This document shows positions 37,801-43,689 of a DNA stretch of 64,000 bases, piece after piece. A program made the position numbers and the translations under genes. The DNA comes from Mesocentrotus franciscanus (Eukaryota; Echinodermata; Echinoidea; Camarodonta; Strongylocentrotidae): positions 2,241,323 to 2,305,322 of the forward strand of contig CP137675.1 of NCBI GenBank assembly GCA_037976565.1. Reading direction: 5' to 3'. How positions within the stretch are numbered: the stretch's first letter is position 1; each line of letters starts with the position of its first letter. Below the pieces are notes generated by a model, which was not told the origin of the DNA, ran no database searches, and worked only from the letters and a program-made list of their open reading frames with translations.

Positions 37801-38897
37801 CCAAAATGGAATTTTGTTTGAATATCAAATAATATGTTAAATTGATTTTCGCTACATTTTTGAGTAAAATTGTGAAGTAATACACAACTATTTCATGCAC
37901 CTTATAAACTACACCCCTCCCTTTTAATTTTGCATATCAGTATTAGTTATTCTCCCAGCACGAAGGTACATGATTGATTGAATTATATAAATACAAATTG
38001 TTGAAATCTTAATCTTGATGATAACAAAAGAGACTAAGAAAATTACGAATTTTGTTACGCTGCATGACTTTCCCTCTTTTGTGTAGAATTATCTGAAGAA
38101 AAAAAAATCAGATCCAGGCTCTTGCATCCCAAACGATACATATAAATCTCATTTGCCTGAGAGAACATCCATACTTATTTTTTACTCATCGTTCTAGACA
38201 TTCATTAAATTACATATTCTATGATTTCATCATCCTTCATGAAGTTCTTGTCTGCTACAGTTGTATATTCCATGATAATCTTTTTGTTTTGCGGTAGCAT
38301 GCATTAAATTAAAAAAAAATCATACTTCATTTCGCTTGTCATATTCTATAAAGCATTTGTTTCATTTGCACATTATATTTGTGTTGAAGATGAAAAATCA
38401 GATTACGATGAAAATCTTTCGCTCTGTTGAATTTAGACATTTTTGCGAGGTATGGGCATGAAATGTACACTTCTCATCGTTTTCTGTTCTTACTATTGTA
38501 AACTAAAATACCAAAGTGATCTGTGGTTTGAATACTTGTAGCTTCCATGGTTTTATCTCCTGGTGTATGATTTCATCCGTTGAATCTCATTCATTGCTTG
38601 ACATTTTCAAAGTTCATTTTTCTTCTAAACAAGTCTATTAGCACGCAATTTTAAGCTAAAGAAATATTCACAAGGCTACTTGGTGAATGTGAGTCCGGTA
38701 TTGATGCACTTTTTTTAGCAGTAGGTTGAACAGTGATTGTAAGACCAATTCTCAAATTTAAACAAATATATACAGAAAATGTGTAGGTCGTCACTGTTTA
38801 GTTGTTTTTTTTTTTTACAGTGGATGTGACGTACCTTTTAGAGCAAGGCAAGAAGCAGAGGAAGAGACAAGCGCCGGTCATGGAAGGCTTCATTTGA
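1372..38897 (+). CDS. ASH1L: ASH1L-like histone H3 lysine-36 methyltransferase, 22 coding exons, 5' end outside window
   Basis: This is a Trithorax-group nuclear methyltransferase; the family mono- and dimethylates H3K36 at active developmental genes and works with MRG15 and NURF55. Seen here: exons at 1372-1763, 2090-2742, 4503-4622, 18876-18984, 22044-22149, 23012-23257, 23683-23791, 25113-25265, 25743-25983, 27159-27366, 27919-28051, 29507-29660, 30677-30867, 31470-31563, 31864-32005, 32479-32563, 34397-34484, 35038-35207, 35917-35954, 36456-36548, 36852-36997 and 38821-38897. All borders are AG/GT. All phases join except inside exons 1 and 6, where length is off by one and two bases. Domain order AWS-SET-postSET-bromodomain-PHD-BAH is unique to the ASH1 family. 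The N-terminal part (about 2000 residues in human) is not in the window. The gene identity is near certain; the functional status of this copy depends on the two frameshifts. Confidence 0.95.
2090..2742 (+). CDS. ASH1L: ASH1L exon 2: acidic, Ser/Thr/Pro-rich disordered linker
   Basis: The acceptor is CACTCAG and the donor is GTGAGT at 2743. The exon is open throughout, one base completing the codon split with exon 1. It encodes [14 protein letters not shown], then about 150 residues of low-complexity Thr/Ser/Ala/Pro/Glu, ending in LLPFPFHAG. The last residues correspond to the start of the segment before the FxLP motif in ASH1L. A 20-residue unit is directly duplicated near 2338-2460. The linker body has no recognised fold and is probably lineage-specific. 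Confidence 0.85.
2743..4502 (+). other. ASH1L intron, 1.8 kb
   Basis: No coding exon or clear dispersed element was recognised. It holds a GC-richer patch near 3660-3980. Nothing else can be supported. Confidence 0.5.
4503..4622 (+). CDS. ASH1L: ASH1L exon 3: MRG15-docking FxLP segment
   Basis: The acceptor is CTTGTAG and the donor is GTAAGT at 4623. It encodes [16 protein letters not shown] and then [17 protein letters not shown] aligns with the human ASH1L FxLP motif (FQLP). In the family this motif inserts into the MRG domain of MRG15 and relieves autoinhibition of the SET domain. The motif codons lie at 4532-4543. Phase links cleanly to exon 4 across a 14-kb intron. Confidence 0.93.
5335..5655 (+). 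repeat. degenerate copy of the TTAA-ended MITE family
   Basis: It shares the internal order of the family: GCTCTTCAAATACC, then GTCCCATATACC, TTTCTGTGTGCAGTAC, and TTTGATGATTCCA. It ends GTTTACCTTTAA at 5655, close to the family terminal repeat. The left terminus is too diverged to fix. Confidence 0.55.
6212..6300 (+). repeat. G-rich then GA-rich purine tract
   Basis: Runs of GGG to GGGGGG separated by one or two bases occur from about 6217 to 6270, followed by a GAGAGA run. The pattern fits several overlapping G-quadruplex motifs on the plus strand. Confidence 0.8.
7029..7420 (+). mobile_element. MITE-like element, TTAA-ended family, copy 1
   Basis: It starts TTAAAGAGAAGGTTGAGTTT and ends with the imperfect inverse CAACTTTATCTTTAA, giving terminal inverted repeats of about 20 bases. 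The left half is shared with 26143-26461 and the right half with 43105-43511 and 57014-57406. It is non-coding. TTAA at both ends would fit a piggyBac-type target, but the family is not proven. Confidence 0.7.
7796..8097 (+). repeat. GA/TA run followed by CT-rich microsatellites
   Basis: A GAGAGA/TATATA block at 7796-7850 is followed from about 7900 to 8097 by imperfect CTTTCTCTCCCTT repeats. Open frames across it are repeat artefacts. Confidence 0.85.
8205..8495 (+). repeat. tRNA-derived SINE with microsatellite tail
   Basis: GTTGTGGTCCAGTGGATAAG (box A-like) and GGGTTCAAATCCC at 8261-8273 (near-perfect box B) mark a tRNA-type head. The head is followed by a unique body and an ATTATTATT tail near 8476-8490. 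The spacing of the boxes fits an RNA polymerase III SINE. Confidence 0.8.
9677..9845 (+). repeat. four tandem copies of a roughly 46-bp unit
   Basis: Units start with CTGTTTTAAAGGGG at about 9677, 9723, 9766 and 9813, each followed by AATTTCATAGAATTA-like sequence and a short TATTATAT stretch. The copies differ at several positions. Confidence 0.85.
10945..11425 (-). mobile_element. hairpin-bearing dispersed element, copy 1
   Basis: It is the reverse complement of most of 15225-15690. Shared landmarks are TTGGTCACGTGATATTCAAT, CACGACCGTGCATTTTTGGT, GCGCGCATCTGACG and the hairpin at 11252-11415. The hairpin arms start CAAATAATGAATG and end CATTCATTATTTG. No coding capacity was seen. Confidence 0.8.
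13482..13542. repeat. 61-bp perfect-arm hairpin
   Basis: The left arm GAGAGCCAGAAGGG-x-TTAAC pairs with GAGCTAACACCCTTCTGGCT plus CTC. A related hairpin (AGAGCAAGAAGGGC against GCCCTTATAGCTCT) lies at 43534-43596. Confidence 0.75.
13820..14310. mobile_element. fold-back-type element with 15-bp tandem repeats
   Basis: Five to six copies of a 15-bp unit (TATAAAGAAACGTTG) run from about 13907 to 13990, preceded by CGTTCAGACTATGG and followed by GACGTCAGCTCACG. The end near 14250-14310 has ATACGAGAATCGTATAGC. Parts recur at 19970-20720 and 57690-57910. The 15-bp repeat structure recalls sea urchin TU fold-back elements; that link is from memory and not tested. Confidence 0.6.
15225..15690 (+). 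mobile_element. hairpin-bearing dispersed element, copy 2 (inverted relative to copy 1)
   Basis: The hairpin at 15229-15393 comes first, then the TTGATTACATTCAGATTGCC segment. An 18-bp direct duplication (GATTGCCTCCACGTCA) follows, and then the GACCAACAATCATCCAATCA end. It matches copy 1 over about 450 bases in inverse order. Confidence 0.8.
15730..15930 (-). repeat. diverged inverted copy related to the TTAA-ended MITE family
   Basis: In reverse complement it shows the family landmarks in order: a TGATGCCACATATGAGTGTA-like segment, TAGTCCCATACACAC, and a GATTCCAAAACCTTG segment. Its ends are not clear. Confidence 0.45.
16391..16640 (+). repeat. 250-bp (CT)n/(CTTT)n pyrimidine microsatellite
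   Basis: Almost pure CTCTTT repeats. Both reading frames are open and give Ser/Leu/Phe strings, which are not proteins. GA-rich tracts on the same strand follow at 16845-16900 and 17100-17165. Confidence 0.95.
18876..18984 (+). CDS. ASH1L: ASH1L exon 4: first half of the AWS zinc domain
   Basis: The acceptor is TTATGCAG and the donor is GTGAGG at 18985. It encodes IYFDLKP and then [20 protein letters not shown]. The Cys spacing (CxC, then C, then C) is that of the AWS domain, which binds zinc next to SET. The exon ends with two bases of an Arg codon completed by the first base of exon 5. Confidence 0.95.
18985..22043 (+). other. ASH1L intron, 3.1 kb
   Basis: It holds the fold-back-related element at 19970-20720 and a pyrimidine microsatellite at about 21075-21260. 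No exon was recognised. The rest is ordinary AT-rich sequence. Confidence 0.6.
19970..20720. mobile_element. diverged copy of the fold-back-type element
   Basis: It shares CGTTCAGACTA, ACGAGAATCGT, ATGAAACTTGTAT and TATAAAGAATC-like sequence with 13820-14310. It shares GACTCACCTCTTCAGAACTA and AAAACTCGATTAAAAATCAA-like sequence with 57690-57910. An internal unit (TTGAACTAACCCCTATAACC) is repeated at about 20045 and 20481. C and G homopolymers lie at 20400 and 20693. Confidence 0.55.
22044..22149 (+). CDS. ASH1L: ASH1L exon 5: second half of AWS and start of SET
   Basis: The acceptor is GATGTCAG and the donor is GTGAGT at 22150. It encodes [20 protein letters not shown] followed by [15 protein letters not shown]. 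The CPCGDQCxNQ block completes the AWS zinc cluster. The exon ends in phase 0. Confidence 0.95.
22150..23011 (+). other. ASH1L intron, 0.9 kb
   Basis: Apart from the decamer repeat and a C run at about 22868 nothing is recognised. A 145-codon open frame reads through the exon 6 acceptor, but only its part from 23012 is protein-like. Confidence 0.5.
22195..22290 (+). repeat. AGTCATGGAA decamer repeat
   Basis: At least six copies of AGTCATGGAA, some interrupted, lie about 50 bases after the exon 5 donor. A further diverged piece (CATCGAAAGTCATGGAATCT) is near 22428. Confidence 0.85.
23012..23257 (+). CDS. ASH1L: ASH1L exon 6: SET catalytic core, frameshifted before the NHSC motif
   Basis: The acceptor is TTACTACAG and the donor is GTAGGG at 23258. 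It encodes [10 protein letters not shown], then FIIEYLGEV, then [20 protein letters not shown]: the SAM-binding GWG loop and the substrate channel of SET. After GNE the expected ARF(I/V)NHSC is broken. The bases giving [13 protein letters not shown] are present at 23217-23257 but in a different frame, with only one base where a three-base Phe codon should be. Length is 246 where 248 is needed for correct phase with exon 7. Read as given, translation stops at 23242. Confidence 0.93.
23683..23791 (+). CDS. ASH1L: ASH1L exon 7: C-terminal SET with autoinhibitory loop
   Basis: The acceptor is CTCTTCAG and the donor is GTAAGC at 23792. It encodes [15 protein letters not shown] and then [25 protein letters not shown] is the last catalytic SET motif. 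HSFNMETQ is the loop that blocks the lysine channel in ASH1L structures, and its HSF core is kept here. Ends in phase 0. Confidence 0.95.
23990..24080 (-). repeat. short dispersed repeat with CTAACCCT-like units
   Basis: In reverse complement it resembles 57964-58048: both hold GGGTTAG-like units and a TATA(C/G)TGTTTGGTTC-like end. The resemblance to telomere repeat is partial. Confidence 0.5.
24116..24700 (+). mobile_element. dispersed repeat with three internal units carrying AGGTCA direct repeats
   Basis: It begins with a GC-rich CGGGAGGCGGCGGCGGCGGC block, then three diverged units of about 150 bases. Units start with a palindrome (AACTTAACCTAAGGTTAAGT), continue AATTTTGAAAGTATAAG and TTCAATGAAACTTGGAC, and end with TCAAGGTCAAAGGTCA. 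It is non-coding and probably a transposon remnant. Confidence 0.75.
25113..25265 (+). CDS. ASH1L: ASH1L exon 8: post-SET domain and basic linker
   Basis: The acceptor is CATAACAG and the donor is GTAAGT at 25266. It encodes [19 protein letters not shown] and then a Lys/Arg/Ser-rich tail. The CxC and CRG pattern is the post-SET zinc site that binds one ion together with a Cys of the SET core. The exon is exactly 51 codons. Confidence 0.94.
25743..25983 (+). CDS. ASH1L: ASH1L exon 9: linker between post-SET and bromodomain
   Basis: The acceptor is GTTACCAG and the donor is GTGAGA at 25984. It encodes an acidic Gly/Glu stretch, then [20 protein letters not shown] followed by [12 protein letters not shown]. 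KPMSxRExNFV and FLxRN align with the human ASH1L linker that precedes the bromodomain. It ends with one base of an Asp codon. Confidence 0.93.
26143..26461 (+). mobile_element. MITE-like element, TTAA-ended family, truncated copy
   Basis: Starts TTAAAGAGAAGGTTGAGTTC and is nearly identical to 7029-7350 (including AAAAATCGGGACGGATTTTT), then breaks off at about 26461 before the right terminus. Lies in the ASH1L intron 25984-27158, where nothing else is recognised. Confidence 0.75.
27159..27366 (+). CDS. ASH1L: ASH1L exon 10: bromodomain N-terminal part
   Basis: The acceptor is CTTGGTAG and the donor is GTGATT at 27367. It encodes [20 protein letters not shown], then [15 protein letters not shown] and [13 protein letters not shown]. 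Helix Z and the ZA loop of the bromodomain are recognisable and align with the human sequence throughout. Confidence 0.95.
27919..28051 (+). CDS. ASH1L: ASH1L exon 11: bromodomain middle part
   Basis: The acceptor is TTCTTGCAG and the donor is GTCAGT at 28052. It encodes [20 protein letters not shown] followed by [20 protein letters not shown]. The PDYY-x4-DPxDLxTIE block is the ZA loop and helix A signature of bromodomains. Confidence 0.95.
28052..28959 (+). other. ASH1L intron, 5' part
   Basis: No recognised repeat or exon. Ordinary AT-rich DNA. Confidence 0.5.
28960..29506 (+). repeat. partial tandem triplication of an intron end and exon start
   Basis: The acceptor region of exon 12 (AACAGAAA-x-ACAA-x-GG-x-AAGC) is preceded by two similar copies whose AG lies at 29026 and 29272, 246 and 234 bases apart from the next. 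Copies 1 and 2 share CGACAAGCAGAATATAATCA-like sequence. The DNA between copies 2 and 3 repeats that between 1 and 2 (TATGTCTTA, ATATCT, TTTACNCATTTNTC, GACTANTTGACT). Confidence 0.75.
29507..29660 (+). CDS. ASH1L: ASH1L exon 12: bromodomain C-terminal part with KYNG acetyl-lysine position
   Basis: The acceptor is TCCAACAG and the donor is GTCAGT at 29661. It encodes [20 protein letters not shown] then [11 protein letters not shown]. The YN pair sits where bromodomains carry the Asn that contacts acetyl-lysine. Two degenerate copies of the acceptor region lie upstream in the intron at 29026 and 29272. It ends with one base of an Asp codon. Confidence 0.94.
30248..30416. mobile_element. 169-bp long-arm hairpin, related design to the elements at 11252 and 15229
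   Basis: Arms run CAAATAATACACAGGT to ACCTGTGTATTATTTG and inside them CGTTATGG, GATGCAG and GGGTATTCAC pair with their inverses. The outer CAAATAAT/ATTATTTG ends are shared with the other two hairpins although the inner sequence differs. It lies in the intron 29661-30676, where the upstream 29975-30130 may belong to the same element (TGGATCACGTG, TGCGTGCA). Confidence 0.75.
30677..30867 (+). CDS. ASH1L: ASH1L exon 13: PHD finger
   Basis: The acceptor is TTCCTCAG and the donor is GTTAGT at 30868. After an acidic run it encodes [20 protein letters not shown] and then [12 protein letters not shown] and [10 protein letters not shown]. The Cys4-His-Cys3 pattern (CLC, CEKC, H, CDC, CELC) is complete. 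In ASH1L this finger follows the bromodomain and reads histone H3. The exon is in phase on both sides. Confidence 0.96.
31136..31320 (+). mobile_element. SINE with 7SL-RNA-like head and shared tail
   Basis: The head reads GGCGTTGTGGCGTGT then CCCTGTAATCCAGCTA, close to the 5' Alu-domain of 7SL RNA (GGTGGCGCGTGCCTGTARTCCCAGCTA in the family). A box-B-like GGTTCGAAAC lies at 31206-31215. The body (TCTTTCGGATGGTGACGTTA, AATCATATCTGATTGATACA) and the CA-rich tail match the SINE at 35229-35440 in reverse complement. Confidence 0.7.
31470..31563 (+). CDS. ASH1L: ASH1L exon 14: start of BAH domain
   Basis: The acceptor is CTCTGTAG and the donor is GTAAGT at 31564. It encodes [20 protein letters not shown] and then [11 protein letters not shown], matching the human QPGxxYFICLLRDDLLLRQ segment. 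The donor is followed directly by a GAT-rich simple repeat. Confidence 0.93.
31564..31735 (+). repeat. GAT/GGT trinucleotide-rich tract
   Basis: Imperfect GATGATGGT repeats begin within ten bases of the exon 14 donor. All three plus-strand frames tend to be open and Asp/Gly-rich; this is intron sequence. Confidence 0.9.
31864..32005 (+). CDS. ASH1L: ASH1L exon 15: BAH domain
   Basis: The acceptor is ATTTGCAG and the donor is GTGAGT at 32006. It encodes [20 protein letters not shown], then [21 protein letters not shown] and FRxEKLW are BAH core strands. Confidence 0.95.
32479..32563 (+). CDS. ASH1L: ASH1L exon 16: BAH domain
   Basis: The acceptor is TTTTTCAG and the donor is GTAAGA at 32564. 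It encodes [20 protein letters not shown] and then SRKFFRNE, matching the BAH signature FGHHxxRPHETHHxPSRxF. The following intron carries the 54-bp array. Confidence 0.95.
32704..34048 (+). repeat. about 25 copies of a 54-bp tandem repeat (minisatellite)
   Basis: Each unit starts GGGAGCTCTTTAAGGATTTC, continues ATGTTGAATAAGTGTCTTTC and ends TACCAGCGCTTCAT. Copies are nearly identical: I saw only single-base differences (G to A near 32844, A to G near 33094, G to A near 33437) and one unit shortened by one T near 33511. The array fills most of the intron between BAH exons 16 and 17. The last unit runs into GCTAAATTGCTCACCGCTCC, which resembles the edge of the element at 55960-56120. Long open frames on both strands follow from the unit length being a multiple of three. 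Confidence 0.97.
34397..34484 (+). CDS. ASH1L: ASH1L exon 17: BAH domain
   Basis: The acceptor is TGTTTAG and the donor is GTAGGT at 34485. It encodes [20 protein letters not shown] and then VMDLAKYCK, aligning with human [14 protein letters not shown]. Phase joins exons 16 and 18 across the array-bearing intron, so the array is spliced out. Confidence 0.95.
35038..35207 (+). CDS. ASH1L: ASH1L exon 18: end of BAH domain
   Basis: The acceptor is GATTCAG and the donor is GTAAGC at 35208. It encodes [20 protein letters not shown], then [20 protein letters not shown] and [17 protein letters not shown]. The [11 protein letters not shown] and CEYRxDxxAHLF blocks match ASH1L. Confidence 0.95.
35229..35440 (-). 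mobile_element. tRNA-headed SINE sharing its tail with 31136-31320
   Basis: In reverse complement it reads GAGTTGGTCTAGTGGTACG (box A-like), a head of about 70 bases, then CCGGTTCGAAACTGAGT (box B-like). The tail is TCTTTCGGATGGTGATGTTA to CTGTAAAAACCCAA and a CA repeat (GT run at 35245-35268). It lies in the intron 35208-35916, where nothing else is recognised. Confidence 0.78.
35917..35954 (+). CDS. ASH1L: ASH1L exon 19: 38-base microexon
   Basis: The acceptor is TTTTACAG and the donor is GTGAGA at 35955. It encodes [12 protein letters not shown], matching human PHYVPDNYKR directly after the BAH domain. It ends with two bases of an Arg codon completed in exon 20. Confidence 0.9.
36456..36548 (+). 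CDS. ASH1L: ASH1L exon 20: C-terminal linker
   Basis: The acceptor is TTTTTCAG and the donor is GTAAGG at 36549. It encodes [20 protein letters not shown] and then [11 protein letters not shown]. The linker is polar and poorly conserved. It is assigned by splice sites and by phase with exons 19 and 21. Confidence 0.8.
36852..36997 (+). CDS. ASH1L: ASH1L exon 21: C-terminal helix
   Basis: The acceptor is GGTACCAG and the donor is GTAAGA at 36998. It encodes a basic stretch and then [20 protein letters not shown]. The last part corresponds to the human RxRLNQILLNLLE helix near the ASH1L C terminus. Confidence 0.85.
36998..38820 (+). other. ASH1L last intron, 1.8 kb
   Basis: AT-rich with A and T homopolymers; no exon or repeat family recognised. 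Confidence 0.55.
38821..38897 (+). CDS. ASH1L: ASH1L last coding exon with stop codon
   Basis: The acceptor is a long T tract and ACAG. It encodes [20 protein letters not shown] and then EGFI with TGA at 38895-38897. DVTYLLEEG is the conserved terminal motif of human ASH1L, so this is the natural end. The 3' UTR follows. Confidence 0.93.
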
Positions 38898-41064
38898 AGG
38901 TCGCCATGGCAATAGAATGACGAGGGATGCATTGACTGTGGGGGAGGCACCCTGGCTACACCCACCCATGCTGAGGGACATGTGAGACAGATGTTACCAT
39001 AGAGACGACGGAAGCAGGAAACGAAGGAAGGCGGGCTTTGATCCGAGAAGATGAGATTACGTTTAAATGATATGAAAAGAGAAGTATCAATGGAGCAGAC
39101 GGCGCCCCAAAGATGGTCTGGACTCTAAATTACACATGGCGAGTTCAAGTGTTATGGAATGATCCAGGAAATGTAGTGGTACGGTATGAAAAGCATGCAA
39201 GGGTATGTAATAACACTTCATAAAGATCATCAAATTATATACGAAGCCCTGAATGTTTTGAAGGGTAGATAGTAAAGGAAATCGAAACATTTCTTTGGTA
39301 TGGCAGTAGAATGTTTTGATAGTTACTTCTCTGAAATCTTTCTCTCCCATGATACAGCAGGTCCAGCTGTTTTAATTTGACACAGAAAGTATAATGAATA
39401 TCCTTGATAGTTATTTTATGAGCAGAGGGAATGTAATTGAGAGAGAATCATGAAGCACTTCCAGTCCATGCAGAAGAAATATACAAAGACATGCAACTTG
39501 AGAGTAGTTTACTGACACTGAACAATTGGTAGAGATACAAGACGTAATTTGAAGGTTGTCAGGGTTTCTGATATTGACATTTTATTTCAAGGGAAACTGT
39601 CTTAAAATTGTAATCATTGATCGTGTATTGAATATGAATTATATCCATGGTTTACTAAGTAGTTCTCACGACAAGGAAGCAGTTTGCTATCCTTTCAATC
39701 CATGGAATGATTGAAAACAGAAAGCAGTGATTCGCAACAGAACTTCTTTCCTCACCATTCATCTCATACATGTATTTATAATGAAATTCAAAGTGTTTGT
39801 TTCTGTGTGTATCAATGCTTCTCTGAAATGAACTCTCATTCTAATTCTCTGTACAAATTGTTGTGCATATTATTCTGTTTGTTTTGTGATATATAATTCA
39901 ACATGAGTCAAGACATGAATTCCGCTCACTTTCATACTGCTTCTGTCTTAACCACTCAAATAAATCATGTTTTCATAAAAGCTATTGTACCAAAGAATGG
40001 AGCAAAATGAAATATGTATATATTTCTTAATATTCATTTTTGGAAATATTGCAAATCAATTGATGACATAGTCACAGATGTTATTTTTATGGCTGTCACA
40101 TGCTAATTACTACTTGCATGTGAAGAAATTAAGCAGATAACTTTCTGAAAATTGAATTTGACAGCAAAGATCAACATACCAGTTTGGGTAAATAAATAAT
40201 TAAATACGTACATATATACACCACGTGTTGACTATAGTACACCATTTTAATTTTAATATTTGCTTTTGTACAAATGGAAATTGGTGATATTTCAAATTTC
40301 GTATTATTACTTGTTACTTGTTAGAGTAATTTCTTTACCTGGATCAACTAGTCAACGGAGTACAGCCATGAAATATACTCTTGATCATGTAATGCTCAAC
40401 AAACTTTTAAAAATGATTTATTTATATTTATGTCTCTGAAAATGGAATATTCTTGTATATCATAGAAATGTCATATCATTTCCTTTGTTACTTATGACTT
40501 AATGACTGACTGTGTCATTATCAAAGTCTGTAGTTATTACTGATTCATGGTCTCTTCAGATTTTTATTCATTAGGAGGTACATATTTAATTTTGTTCCCT
40601 CCAATTTTTTTAATTTTTTTAATTTCACAATAATATATTTTAATGAAATAAATTATACCACAACTGTCAGTTGACTGCATCTCAATGATTGGAGATTATG
40701 AATTTATTTATTGTAAAAACAATCGCTTAAAATACTCACTTGTGACAAAACTAACTTCCTCCTTGCAACCCATTAATTATGGATATGGTTTGTCATGTGA
40801 ATGCATGGACATCAATGATGATGAGATACTGTAGATGAACATGCAGGCAGACAAACAGGATGGAAAACTGTTCGGAAAAGGAAATGGAAGGATCAGAAAA
40901 CCAGACAGCTTCACGGTAATTGTCTGCTTATTTATATTTTTAGACGAAGGCATTTGGTAATGAAATGATTATCAAAACACTTGATATGAAGCAAAGCATA
41001 TTTTTATGTTACGGTATTAAGAAAAATGTTATGCCATAAATGTGAGAGGGGACCAAGTAGATTC

Positions 41065-41105
<41 letters not shown>

Positions 41106-42105
41106 ATTCTTGCTATCTCTCTCCCTCTGCCTCTCTCTCTCTCTGCCTTTCTCTTTCCCACACACCCTCTTTCATTCATTCTCTGTGTCTTCTTGGCCCG
41201 GAAGAAAATTAAAGGGAAAAATGATGAGCAAAAAGTGTATATGGTTTCACACAATTCCGAAGATCATATTTATCGCTGAAAAATTGTCTCACGTATGGTT
41301 TTGTTGTTGGTTAATTAATATGTGCGTTTGTTAACTCTTTGTGTTGGTTTAGCAGAATGTCATATATAGTCTTGAATGAACAGAATGATCATGCTATTCT
41401 TATGATTGATTTAATTGTATAGCGAAAATCAAAATATATTTGAAATCTCCTACTACCACCGACATTATTTGTGATGTTGTGTGTACTTGAATCATGAATA
41501 ATGTCAATTTGTTATCTTCTAGTGATGGGTATATAAAAGCAGAGTTATATATCATTTATATTTGAAGCAAAGTACTGATTCTATTCTAGATGAGTTGTAC
41601 ATGTACCCTGTTTATCAAGGAAATATGCAAGCCATTCAAGATGAACAATGAAATTTGAATTTTGTGATTTATCAGAAATTTTGAAGAAAATAATTGGTTT
41701 ACTTTTCTCATTTTAGTCGATTATAGTTGTATTTCTCTAAAATGAAAAGTAACAAACTTCAAAACAAAAGAAATGCATTGAGTTCATATTTGAAATACAA
41801 AAACTCTTTTAATACAAAAACTCTTTTAACGTTGTATATTCTTTATTTTGAGCAAACAAACTATAGTCCCAACCTCTTGTGAATTTCTTCAAATCTTAGC
41901 ATAGTATCAATATTTGGTTTAGAGCATAGTCCAAATTGTTTGATGCTTTGTTAAATTGGCAATGCAGAAAGTATTCAGACTGAAGATGAAAAAGGATGCA
42001 AATACGACGTGCTAGGTGTATTTTTCATCCCGGTGGCGGTAGATAGCTTTCATTGTACAGTATGGTGCAATTTATCCTTTAATAAAGGGTGGTGGTTTTG
42101 TCTCA
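38898..42105 (+). other. probable ASH1L 3' UTR with candidate poly(A) signals
   Basis: No further exon is recognisable after the stop. AATAAA occurs at 39959-39964, 40647-40652 and 42081-42086. The last is followed within about 25 bases by a G/T-rich tract (GGGTGGTGGTTTTGTC, then more T/G), the usual downstream element, so it is the best candidate for the main cleavage site. A CT microsatellite lies at about 41070-41155. Assignment as UTR is an inference. Confidence 0.45.
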
Positions 42106-43104
42106 TATATTTCTTTGTTGTGTTTTTAATCATAATTTGCTAATCAATGAAATTCAATTTTATTGTAAATGTGTATACATTCTTCTTAAAGCATTTTATA
42201 ATTTTTTTGGTTGATATAACACTGCCCTATAAATACATTTTTGAAATTGTACTCAGACTTTTTTATGCTTTAGAATGGATGGAGTATATATGTTAATTTG
42301 TGATTTGTGATTTTTTTCCTTTTATCCAGATTACCAAGTAGTCAATGGTTGTATATTACTGAAATGTTGGTCATGCCTTCTTTTACAAAATTGTATTTAT
42401 TAGACATTCTAAATGGCAAATATTTGAATGGAATGTAATTATTCAATTGTCATTTTAAAATTGAAATCAAAGATGACTAAATATTGTCATTATTATATTA
42501 AAAGGGGAAGAAAAAAATTGAAAAAAGCAGCTGGAAATGAAATTCATCCCGTTCCCCAATCCCCTTTACCCACTCCAAAATGTACTTTATGTTGTGATGA
42601 AGAAAAATCATATGACCAGGTACTATTCATGCATTGTAAACATTCAGTTGACCAAACTGAAAATGAACACAAAAAGACAGTTATGAACATGCAAAAAATG
42701 CTCACCACACAGAGCAACATCAATTGTGATGTTACAAGCTTTGTTAATGGCTCGAAATGAGAGACTTTTTAAAAAGAAAATTTTAATCGCTATTTTTCGG
42801 GGTCAAACGTTGAAGTTTGCATGATGTGAATGTGTTAAACATGTTGTATATAATACGTGTGATAAACTGAAATTGAATTTGTGTCCAGGTTGTTGTTGTT
42901 TTTGTTGATGTTCATGCTCCTATATATATTGTGTAAAGAAATGGAAAACATAGCAAGAGGTTTTTTCATAAGCCCAGATATTCTATTAATCTGTTTGTGT
43001 ACAAATTAAAAATAGAAAACAGTGGAAGTATATATTGTGTCTTTGTCATTATTGAATAATGCATGTCATGCTGGCTTTCTGGCACTATGTATGATTTAGA
43101 TCAA

Positions 43105-43511
43105 TTAAAGGTATAGACCAGTTTTGGAAATGCCCCTCTCTCAAAAAAAATGAAATGGAAGCGCTCATTACCAATCATGTGAAAGAATACGTTTTGACTA
43201 ATACGTGATGATATAAATTTTGCCGGGAAAGTCGGGAAACCGCCTACGAATTGATATATTTGGTAAATTATTATATCTATTGGGACCAAATAGATATCAC
43301 GCAAGTGGTTGCATAGTCCCATATACATCTTTCTGTGTACAGTGCTTGTAACTTTACCAAGACTGGGCCAAATTTCTTATCATTTTGATGATTCCAGAAC
43401 CTTGCAGTACACAATAATACTTATATGCTAGATGATCAACCATTCCTGATCGATTCCACAACGTTTCTTTCACAATGCAATCGCATGACCAGAACTGGTC
43501 TTTATCTTTAA
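43105..43511 (+). mobile_element. MITE-like element, TTAA-ended family, full copy
   Basis: Ends are TTAAAGGTATAGACCAGTTT and ACTGGTCTTTATCTTTAA, inverted repeats of about 22 bases. The interior matches 57014-57406 at most positions, and its right half matches 7200-7420. One internal six-base difference (AAGTCGGGAAACCG against GGGAAACCG) separates it from the other full copy. Confidence 0.8.
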
Positions 43512-43570
43512 ATTATTATTTCATATCGTCTGTTAAGAGCAAGAAGGGCATTAACTCTCTATAAAATAAT

Positions 43571-43640
43571 TGAAGTACCGCCCTTATAGCTCTAAGCACA
43601 TGATATTGAAGTACCGCCCTTATAGCTCTAAGCACATGAT
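43571..43640 (+). repeat. 35-bp unit in two copies
   Basis: TGAAGTACCGCCCTTATAGC plus CTAAGCACATGATAT occurs at 43571 and again at 43606, identical. Confidence 0.9.
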
Positions 43641-43689
43641 ATTGAGGGTGAGAAATATATCTTAATATTCCCATAGGGTGTTAAGAGAG

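Noticed and set aside
42428..42760. 110-codon open frame with a CTLCCDEEKSYDQ stretch
   Set aside because: It matches no family I recognise, lies in AT-rich sequence beyond the ASH1L poly(A) candidate, and lacks a clear start context. It may be chance.
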